DNA of 64,000 nucleotides from Caprella mutica (taxonomy: Eukaryota > Arthropoda > Malacostraca > Amphipoda > Caprellidae), in NCBI GenBank assembly GCA_947561585.1, contig CANNZV010002351.1, forward strand, positions 1-64,000, read 5' to 3'. The notes below the pieces were generated by a model. It did not search any database, was not told the origin of the DNA, and saw only the letters and a list, made by a program, of their open reading frames with translations. A program made the translations under genes and the position numbers. Each line of letters starts with the position of its first letter. The first letter of the stretch is position 1. Below, piece by piece: positions 1 to 9,800 of this stretch.

Positions 1-209
1 CAGAAGTAATAAAAGAACCTCTATTTGACATTGAAATAAATATAAGATAAGTTTGACTAGTTAAAATATATATAAAAACAGTCAACACTATAAATGTATA
101 GTTTCAAATGGCCAATGTCATAGCCTGTTTCAGGATATACATAAATATATATTATTCAAAATTTGTTTTTCTTTAACTTTCATAGATAATACATTTAAAA
201 TGTAATGAA

Positions 210-460
210 GGGGGCAAAGCGGCACCCCATGTCCGTTTTGCCCTGCATGATTGCCGTTTTGCCCCGTACACGGGGCAAAACGGTTTTTTAACACTTCTTG
301 GGAAAAGTGTAGTAAAATCAAAAATATGAATTATTAGTTCCTAACAGTTTACCATGTGTTGCCGATTTTTTGGTGTATCTTTTACTGCAAAAATCAATTA
401 TCTAGGTTCAATAGTATTGGAGATACTATGGAAAGAGCTTAGGGGGTGCCGCGCTGCCCC
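210..460. repeat. GC-rich inverted repeat region with perfect hairpin
   Basis: This is a GC-rich island in AT-rich DNA. The segment at 210-228 reads gggggcaaagcggcacccc and is roughly reverse-complementary to 443-460 (ggggtgccgcgctgcccc). Between them, 254-267 and 270-283 are perfect 14-bp inverted arms (ccgttttgccccgt) around a 2-bp centre. It resembles a small foldback or MITE-type element, but no target duplication could be fixed. Confidence 0.45.
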
Positions 461-1361
461 GTGCTACCCTACCTATAACATAACATCGGCATGTCTCCGT
501 GATGGAATGAAAACGTACCTATTAGGTACTATTTTATGAATAGAAAGATGTGCTCAAAAATAGGACTTTGAGGAACACATGCAAAAACTCCGATTTTAAG
601 CTCATCGGTAAATCAATGTGCGTTTTGATTGTTTAAAGTTGTATAGAAATGTAATAAATGTCATATAATAATAAACAGGACATATTTCATCCGATACATA
701 TTTCAGATGAGAGTAGATAACGAATTAATTTGAAACAATTAGTCTATTTCTCGGCCTGTAAATTATACTACTTATTTCAGTTTCTAGAGCTTATGATTAT
801 TAGACTAAATGAATTTTACTCATTATATAAGTTATTGGTACATTAACTGTATAGAAACACATTTAATTATTAACATGTGTTAATTTTTTTGTTATTATCA
901 GACTGTTCAGTACAATGTCACCGCTCCTTTTAAGCTCGCAGGATATATAACCCTTTTTTTCACAGGGGTTTATAGAGACTAGATATCTGTTGTCCCTGAA
1001 ACAAATCTATCTAACCCTTATTTATAACTCGTAATCTAAGGTTCATACGTGGCTGCAAAACTGAAGTTCAACCACTCAGAGAAATTAGTTAGATAATGGA
1101 TATATCTTAATTGGCTCAACTCAAAATGAAAATTTTAATAATATAACTTTCTGTAATGATTTAATCTCTGAGAATTTGATAGTGTTTTCGAAACAGAAGA
1201 GTATTGACAGAGATAATGGTGATAAAAAAAGTACATGAGAACTAGAGAGTAGCTTATTTCCTAAATTTACTAGTTTCATAATTTGGAAGGAAAACTTCAC
1301 TCTTGGTTATAGACATTTTTAATATGATTTTAGTTGTAGTAGATGATAATTATAGGAAATT
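461..1361. other. AT-rich non-coding stretch
   Basis: Only short stop-bounded frames are present. I see no recognisable domain, terminal repeat or tandem array. Confidence 0.6.
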
Positions 1362-1812
1362 AGATTACGAGCACTCGGTAGAGCGCATTCCTTCATCGCC
1401 GCTTATAAATGATCTTGACCATCCAATAATCCTTGAGTTATAAATGATCTTGACCTCAGCCTTTTACCTGTTCGCTCCAAAAATCTGATAAACTGGAAAC
1501 TGTATAATGACAAATCGTTCCAACAAGTTTCATGCAATTTGATTGATCACTTTTTTTGAGTTATAAATGACATTGATATTGATCTTTGACCGGATCGCTC
1601 CCAAAATTAACCAAATTGTTCCTGGATATTGAAGATACGCTCCGCCAAGTTTCATGCAATATGATTGAAAACTTTCTGAGTTATAAATTTTGACATTGAC
1701 CTTTGACCAGATCGCTCCCCAAATTCTACCAGATGGTTGCTAGGCATTGAACAATCATCCTACCAAATTTTAGTCAATTTGGTTTAATATTTTTTGAGTT
1801 GGCGAATGAAAA
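1362..1812 (+). repeat. Dispersed repeat family, copy 1
   Basis: It opens with gcactcggtagagcgcattc and then carries about three diverged units of roughly 120 bp. Each unit has the order gagttataaatga, tgacctttgacc, gatcgctccc and aagtttcatgcaat. Related sequence recurs at 54155-54365 and 56769-58103, so this is a dispersed non-autonomous repeat. The GGTAGAGCGC start recalls a tRNA A box, but no B box was found, so a SINE origin is unproven. Confidence 0.6.
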
Positions 1813-1829
1813 TATCCAGGTTCTCTGTT

Positions 1830-2195
1830 AGTACATCGTCACAGTGACTCTTTAATCCGATAAATAAATGTCGTCTAATACAAATTATCCATTTCCTGTG
1901 AAGGTAATTAAAAAACTAATGTTGGTGAAATTAGTATCATCACAGAGCCAATATTTCTCTGATTATAAATCATCACATGTACAGTGACTCTTTTCTCTGA
2001 TAGTACAACTAAAAAATGTCTATTATAAATAAGATTGCTTAGTATTCAATACCATTAAAATCTGTCAATCAATGTTAGATAAACATTATTCAGATTAAAA
2101 CTTGCCTAGTTTTCGTTGCTACATCACCGTAACTCTTTTCTGATAGTACATCATATCAGTGACTCTTTAATCCGATAGTACATAATGCAATGATT
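1830..2195 (+). repeat. Scattered diverged units of the 32-bp satellite
   Basis: Several degenerate pieces of the same 32-bp unit that forms the array at 18221-18833 occur here: cacagtgactctttaatccg near 1845, cagtgactcttttctctgat near 1981, and two more near 2125-2190. They are interleaved with unrelated AT-rich DNA. Confidence 0.6.
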
Positions 2196-2695
2196 TTGAG
2201 AAAATAAATCATGGAATCTTGTACTGGACATAAATCCCAAAATGGCTCTAAGAATAACATTAGAAATTAAAATGAAAATTTGTAGTGGACAAGAGTCCAC
2301 AACAAATAGACAATAATAATATTTGATGTTCGAGTGGACTTTTGTACACAGTCCTTATATTAAACTTTATATTATTGAATATTCATTGCTGTATCATGCT
2401 CACATATTTTAACAAGGCATTCATAGTACATGTTCGCACTTGTTTGCAATATTATAATATATATAGATATATAGACACAATATATTAAGTAACCTAAGAG
2501 ATATATTAAACCACAAAAGCATATAATTAAGTGGAATATTGTACTGCATGGACATATGTTGCCACAATTCAGGATATAATTATTCGTAAATATCTTGAAC
2601 TATCTTTTCATAGATTTTGATTGTATTCCAATATTTAAGAACATATCTATTCAAACACCTTTAATAATTGTTACAGAAATGAACATAAAATATTC
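2196..2695. other. AT-rich non-coding stretch
   Basis: AT-rich sequence with short TA runs. I see no gene or repeat structure. Confidence 0.5.
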
Positions 2696-3160
2696 ATATA
2701 TTAGTATGTTAACCCATAGACGGCCTATATGAAAGTATTATAAATAGAAAAAACATCAAAATATTAAACTAATATAGCAAATCTAGTTTTGAATAACATA
2801 ACAATATTCAGTTAAGATTTCAAGTAATTTCATCAAAGAATAAAAAAAAGAAATGCTAAAAAACTGTTTTGAAAAGTTTGAATAACAGAAGCTGTCATGT
2901 TAACCCATAGCTGTCATATATTAGTATGTCATATATTATATAACCCCAAGCTGTCATATATTAGTATGTTAACCCATAGACGGCCTATATGAAAGTATTA
3001 TAAATAGAAAAAAACATCAAAATATTAAACTAATATAGCAAATCTAGTTTTGAATAACATAACAATATTCAGTTAAGATTTCAAGTAATTTCATCAAAGA
3101 ATAAAAAAAAGAAATGCTAAAAAACTGTTTTGAAAAGTTTGAATAACAGAAGCTGTCATG
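2696..3160. repeat. Near-exact direct duplication, about 205 bp, period 260
   Basis: The segment from about 2696 to 2899 is repeated at about 2956-3160. It starts ttagtatgttaacccataga and ends agaagctgtcatg. The copies differ by one A in a homopolymer. About 55 bp between them also contain partial repeats of the ends. Confidence 0.85.
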
Positions 3161-3899
3161 CCTGAAACACTTTGGATGACATCAGATCACTTTCTGAAAT
3201 CTATTATTTATGTCTTATTATTATTTAATAATAATAAGCCAATAACTTTTGTAGTTTTGAAAAGTCAGAAGAAATAATTTGTGTGATAATTTAGCTTCGA
3301 AATGACCGTACATATTCAGAATATTGGATTAATCAGTTCAAACACTTGGAAAGAAGAAACTATACGTGAAGATCCCCCACTTATTTTGGAACTTTGTCTT
3401 TTGAATAGTAATGAATATTGTCCAAGCTCAGTAAAGGAAACTTAGAAATGCAAATAACTAAATATATAACGAAAATTATATCATTTCCTTTTGCACAATT
3501 GTTTATGAATATGTTATCTACAATCTTATCGATTTTTTTAAATATAAAACACACTGTTATACGAATTTTGAAAGTACTGGATCAGAAGTTTTTGGAAATC
3601 CTTTCTATAAATTAGAATCTTTATTGAGAAAAAAATCTTAGGTACAAAAACAAAAGACAATATAAGTTTCAACAAACATACAAATAAGATTCGTTTATCA
3701 AGTATAAAAAACGTTTCGGGCAATTAAAGGAATAATTCTAAATAAACATAGATCACTGAACCTGGAGATAACATATTGAAGTCGTACAGTTATGAGTTAC
3801 TCTACTGCTATAATGAACAGAAATATTATAAATAATGGTTAAATAAATGTTTTTTAAAGGCTCTTTTAATTATAATAATGTTTGAACTAGATTTAATAT
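3161..3899. other. AT-rich non-coding stretch
   Basis: I found no convincing coding region, RNA gene or repeat. It borders the 3' side of the minus-strand LINE remnant. Confidence 0.5.
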
Positions 3900-5790
3900 T
3901 ATTGGGTATAGAAGTTCAAATTATAGGTCATATATAAGACATAGATCTCTGGCATTGAGACAGCCGCTGGAATGATGGTGATGTCTCTATTACGAGTCAG
4001 AGTCGTGGTGATTAGAGAAAAATTACTAACTCCATGATATATGCCCAAACATGCATATGCCAATGATAAGCTTATAAATATATGTGACCTTTCAGATACT
4101 GGTTCTGTGGAAGAGGGGATTTGAATGAGCATGGTAGTCTGATGAAGTGGTGAGGTGGATTAATCTTTTTTGTAATAATATCAGAGGCTGAGATGTACAT
4201 TGCACATCATCTGCCCCACCCCACAATGCAACACAATACAATAGATAGAAATATGCTAAATCATAATAGATATTGATTAATATTTTAATGAGACACAATT
4301 TCTAATTCTATTTAGGATTCCTACTGTTTTAGTTAATTTCCTGAAAGTATGCTGTACGTGTACATGATTATAAGGTACATGCATTCCAAAAATTTATCCT
4401 CACTCAAAAGATCAATACGACATTCATCAATATCAATACATAGAGGTGTTGCGACAGAGTTTTGCCTGTTTGAAAATAACATCGCAACTGTTTTACTTTT
4501 ACTGGTATTAAAACTAAGTCTGTTGTTTATTGTCCATTTATAAAGTTATCAAACTCCCTGTTGGCCGTATTTATCAAGTTTGAGTAGTTTTCACCACTGA
4601 AGGCTAAAGTCGTGTCATCGGCAAACAGAGTAAACTTTGTAACATTAGATTAGCACGGCATATCATTGACAAACAATTGGAACAACAGAGGAGCCAACAC
4701 ACTACACTACCTTGTGGCAAACCTATATCCACTAGAGTAGAGGTGGAAAACTAAGAGCCAATTCGAACACACTGAAACCTGTTACATAAGAAGCTACTGA
4801 ACCAATCCAGAAGCACACCTCTTATACCATAAGCAAACCTCTCCCTCAAAAGTATCCGATGATCTACTATATCGAATGCCTTCTTAAGATCCACAAAGAC
4901 AGCCAAGTTATGGCATTTTGAATTAATACGTACTATCATAAACATTTTCAGTTAAGTTAAGAATTGCATCCGCCATATTTTCACCACATCTAAAACCAAA
5001 TTGGCTGGGGATGAGAATATCAAACGTTTCAGTAGACTACATACATTTTTCCAACAGTGTACTCATGAAAGGCAAAATCGATAATTGTAGGTAATTAGAA
5101 ATATTTAGGTACCCGATCACCACTCTTATAATTTGGAATAACTGCAGCTTCTTTCAAACAATAAGGGAAATGACCATCAGTATATGATTAATTAATTAAA
5201 CAGAGAAATAATGAAATTACCCACCAGAGAAGAAACTTTCATGGAAAAAATTCAGGAATGGACTGCGTCCCATAATACATTTTTTTTTATATTATCGATG
5301 ATATTAGACAACTCGTTCTCACTTATCGCATCCACAAAAAAGGAATTTTCTTGTGCGCGAATATTAAGTATTGGGTCATCATATTGGGGCGGAATGGCAT
5401 TCTGTAAATTACGGGCCACAGATGCGAAATGATTATTAAAGCACTCTGACAATATTCCCCTTCATAAGAAACATTACGATCATCACCCAAACAGACTTAA
5501 CAACCCCAGTACTCCGCTCCTCACCGATCAAATTCTTTATTAATTTCCAAAGATTTTTTTTTAGCATTTCATTTGTTAACTTCAAGTGATTTCCCATAGT
5601 ATTTTTCTTTAGCCTGTCGGATCCACTTAGTATAACCAAATTGCGATAGTTATTATAATATTCTTGGTGGAGTTTGAGCTGTTTGTAATGATAGGACTTT
5701 CTTTTTATTGATTTCAGTAGAATACATAGATGAAAGTGAGGGTTTAGAGTAACGTTTATAAGTAATATATTTAGTTAGAGAAAAAAAAAC
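3900..5790 (-). pseudogene. Decayed non-LTR retrotransposon (LINE) reverse transcriptase
   Basis: Reading the minus strand from high to low coordinates, pieces of one LINE ORF2 appear in order but in different frames. First comes the pre-RT linker (FNNHFASVA near 5435). Then FPYCLKEAAVIPNYKSGD lies near 5170, followed by AVFVDLKKAFDIVDHRILL near 4865, GLPQGSV near 4720 and the catalytic FADDTTLAFSG near 4600. The C-terminal part has ALWGGADD near 4220, HSNPLF near 4110 and TRNRD near 3990. Frameshifts and stops separate the pieces, so no functional enzyme is made. The order and motifs fit jockey/CR1-like LINEs; the exact clade is unresolved. The 5' part may continue beyond the BEL/Pao element inserted at 5911. 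Confidence 0.85.
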
Positions 5791-5910
5791 TATCCACATA
5801 TATTTTATTCAAATTTTCACAAAATGTCTAGTACCTATGTGTAGCAACATCAATGTCATTATCATAAACAAAGTTGAAATTATTAACCTTATTAAAAAAT
5901 GAGTCAGAGT

Positions 5911-6771
5911 TGTTCTGGAAATATATATTTTCTTTATATCAGATAAATATTAAGTTATCATTAGTAGCTATATAGTTATGTAAACATTTTGGTCATTTTT
6001 CATTTAGGTACTATTTGAATTTATTCTAGAGTGAAAATGTTAACCAACGTAAAGTCGTTTCAGTCAGAGTGCCAGTCTTATGCTATAGAGGTACTCACAT
6101 CTAACTCCTGACAATCCTCACCTCAAAATACTGTAGTATAGACCCCAACCTTGATGTAAGTCATTTTAGAAATCAAATAATCCAAATAGATAGATAGCAT
6201 TCACTTTTATTAGTATTTTTCCATTGTTTTATTGCTTTATAAATGTATAAATACCTAACTCAGTTGTGCCTAGAACAGAACCTATAACGTCAAATACCTA
6301 ATTCTTTAATAGTTTGTGTCATCATCACATTCGTTAATAATTATTGATAATATTTCAGTCTTCATTTACATTTATATCTTCTAAGTTTTTGTATTAGGTA
6401 GTATCCCTTTCTTAAAAGAGATTTCATAGAAAACTATTAATTTTCTCTTCATTCGTAGAAAATAATACCTATTTGTTTGGCAGACTAATCTATTTCTCAA
6501 AATAGGTTTTACGGTATTTAATGTTAAGTTGTATTAAATATATTTTATATATTAATATATAATACCTAGTAAATAATGGTTAAACGATTAAATCATTAAT
6601 GTATTATTAGTTAAACTCTTTCTTTATATAATGTGATCATTTTTCTTTTTCTAAATAAATAATGTTATTTCAGTTACTGTACACCAGACAGACGTCTTCA
6701 ATATATGTGCTTTTCTCCGAACCTGTTTTATTCACAACACGGCTTCGGCAGAAACGCGGAGTCCCGCGACA
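5911..6771 (+). repeat. 5' LTR of BEL/Pao element 1
   Basis: 861 bp, with termini tgttctgg and gcgaca. It follows directly after the target-site copy agagt. An AATAAA polyadenylation hexamer lies at 6654-6659. A T-rich run ending ttatttcag just before the 3' end resembles a splice acceptor. Confidence 0.96.
6238..6265 (+). promoter_or_regulatory. Candidate LTR core promoter
   Basis: TATAAA at 6238-6243 and TATAAATA at 6246-6253 are followed by TCAGTT at 6260-6265. TCAGTT matches the arthropod initiator consensus. The spacing is slightly shorter than usual for a TATA-Inr pair. The same arrangement is present in the 3' LTR, 6809 bp downstream. Confidence 0.4.
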
Positions 6772-6822
6772 GTAAATCAAGGAGTCTTCTTTTTGAGGTG
6801 AGAGTATCGTTAGAAATTTGAA

Positions 6823-9800
6823 ATGGCATCAGAGCCTGCACGAAATCGTCAAAAGCCTCTCAGTATGCTGGAAACAGAATTTGATGAGGCAACTACTGAA
6901 CTTCACAACATTTTAGCTGTAAATGTTGCTAGAATTGAAGATCCAGAAGATCTTCGAAATAGTGGTACTAATCTTAAATCCAGTTACGCTAAATACTCAA
7001 GCGCTAGCAGAGCATATTCTAGTAGTTTGTTAAAGAATGGAGCTATAAAAGATGCAGCTGAGATTAATTCATTTAGACATGACATGTATTCAGAGTTTAA
7101 AGAAAAATTCAGCATTATTCAAAAGCTGTTGGAGGATATCAACCAAGATATCATTAGTGAATATGACAGAGAGAGCATAGCTTCATTCAAATCATTAAAT
7201 CTCAACGTAAATAGAAATGTAGACAATTGTTTTTATGCGTCAGATAACAAATCAGTTACAGCAAGCTCTGTCAACATTGAGTCATCAAGAGAAAGTTCTG
7301 TTTACCAAGAACCGATAAACATTCCATCAAATGAAACTATGAAAGCAAATCAAGAATCAACTAAGTCACCAATTCAACCAGAAAATAATTGTGTCTTCGA
7401 GCCCCGTCCTTACAAAAATACTCCACTTCGTGGTCCTAGGAAAACTTTGTCAAATCTTGGAACACCTTTCGAATACCCTAACCCTTTTCAAGCTACAGTG
7501 GGGAGGAAATTAGATCCTCAAGTGCTTCCATATAAACCTTTCCATCCTCCTAAAACCAGCCCGATGTCAAGTAGAAGAGGTTCACCTTACAGAAGCAAAG
7601 TGAATTATTCTTCTTTTGAAAACCACAGAGAGCCAGCGACAGGAAATAACAATACATCTTCAAATAATCTCCAAGAAATCCTGGCTAAACAACTACTCAC
7701 TAAAGATCTTATAAAGAATTCAATTGAACCTTTCGATGGCACATCCTACAAATTTTGGTCCTGGATGCAGCAAGTCAACCAGCGTGTAGAATCACTGTGT
7801 CTATCTCCGAGTGAATTCATCCAAGTACTTGAATCGAACAGCACCGGTGACGCTAGAAAAGTTATCGTCGATTTCAGGTCCTCGTGCGGTCATATCAGTC
7901 AAGAAAAAGCAGATGAGATGGTTGACATTCTCACTGAAAGATATGGATCCACCTCAATCATTGCAAAAGATTTGCTTGATAAGTTAAAGAGATTTCCAGC
8001 CGTGAAACCCCCAAATACAGAGAAGATTCTGAGAGATCTAGTGGACTTGTGTCGACTCATCTTATTCAATATGAATGATACACCTGAGTTGCAGTTCCTC
8101 AATATTGCAAATGGTGCAGAGCTAGTTAGAGAGAAGCTGCCTCCTTTCATCCAAGATCGATGGAGGACAGCTGGACAGAATTTTGAAGATTCACATGGCT
8201 CAAGACATCCACCATTTGAGTTCTTCATTAATTTCCTGAACAGATTGGTGAGGGAACTGTCCAACACAAATTACAAGAACGTCACTAATGGAAATAGGAA
8301 CGTTGGCAGAGTATACGCCACCAATGAAACTTTTTCGGAGGTCAAAACTTATGAACAATCAGAGAATCGTAAATCTGATAAGTTTTGCTTTCTTCATGGT
8401 TCCAATGGCCATGACACAGCTCATTGCAAAAAATTTAGCGATCTTAAAAACTTCGACAAGAAGAAAATAGTGATGGAGCACAAGCTGTGTTTCCTGTGTC
8501 TACAACAACATATGATGTCCGAATGTAACTCTGAAGTCAGTTGCGAGAAATGCGATGTCAAGCATTGCACTGCTATGCACAGAGACTCAAGACCCCCTGG
8601 TTCTAATTATCGTGACCGTAGACAAGACAAAAAATCATTTTGTACAAAGATCTGTGGTGAAACCAATGTCCCAAAGAATTGTTCGAAAACTGTACTGGTA
8701 GATCTCACATCTTCTGAGGTGCCTGGTAAGACATTGCGATGTTATGCTCTCATAGATGAGCAATCGAACTGTTGTTTAGTAGATCCGAAAGTTCCTCATT
8801 TTTTCGACAAACAGTACCCAATTCAAGGAATCACGCTGTCTACAGTAAAAGGTTGTCAGACTACATCATCAGAAATGGTGGTAACAGGACTCAGAGTAAG
8901 AGGAGTCAGATATGGTAACACAATAAATATGCCCCCAGCATATACAAATCAAAACATTCCAGATACCAAGTGTGACATTGCAACTCCTCATATAATCAGG
9001 AAAATTCCTCATACAGCCAGATACGCTAAGAATTTCCTCGAAATAAATCACGATGCAGAGGTCCTCATGCTCATAGGACGTGATTGTAGCGAAGCCATGC
9101 AAACTCAATGCTACACGAAGAAGGCTCCATTCATTCACAAAACTTCTCTAGGATGGGCAGCAGTTGGAAATACATGTGAAGACTTCCGTACTGATCAGTT
9201 CACTGTCCTGAAAACTTCAGTAAGTCATGAACATTTTGATGTAAAGCAAAATTTCCAAACTCCAGCACTAAAAGAACAAAGAATCTTGAAAGATAATGTA
9301 TTTCAAGAGTTCCCTGATGATATGAACGATGGCCTCTCGGTTGAAGATGAACTTTTCTTAAAAACTATGTCAGAAAATGTGAATTTTGATAAGTATGGTA
9401 ACATAGTCGTACCTCTTCCACTGAGAGAAATAGGAAATCTTCCTAATAATCAACAAGCAGTTTTGTTGAGGACCAAAAACACTTTGAAACGACTCAGCAG
9501 TTATCATCCACAAAGACTTGAAGCATGCGTATCATCAATGCAAACGAACATAGACGAAGAATATGTCGAAGAGGTTCCTGCATCTGATCTCACAGTAAGT
9601 AAAGGAGCTGCCTGGTGGCTACCGGTCTTCCCCGTGGTTCATCCCAAGAAACAGAAGATCCGTTTAGTCTTTGATGCATCTGCAGAATATTCAGGTGTAA
9701 GTTTGAATAGCGTGCTGCTTAAAGGACCCGACTTCAACAACGATCTTCGAGGAGTTTTGATCAGATTCCGAAAAGGCTTAATAGGCTTCGTTGCAGACAT

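Noticed and set aside
6772..6822. Primer-binding site of BEL/Pao element 1
   Set aside because: No TGG-starting match to a tRNA 3' end is evident right after the LTR, so no tRNA is assigned.
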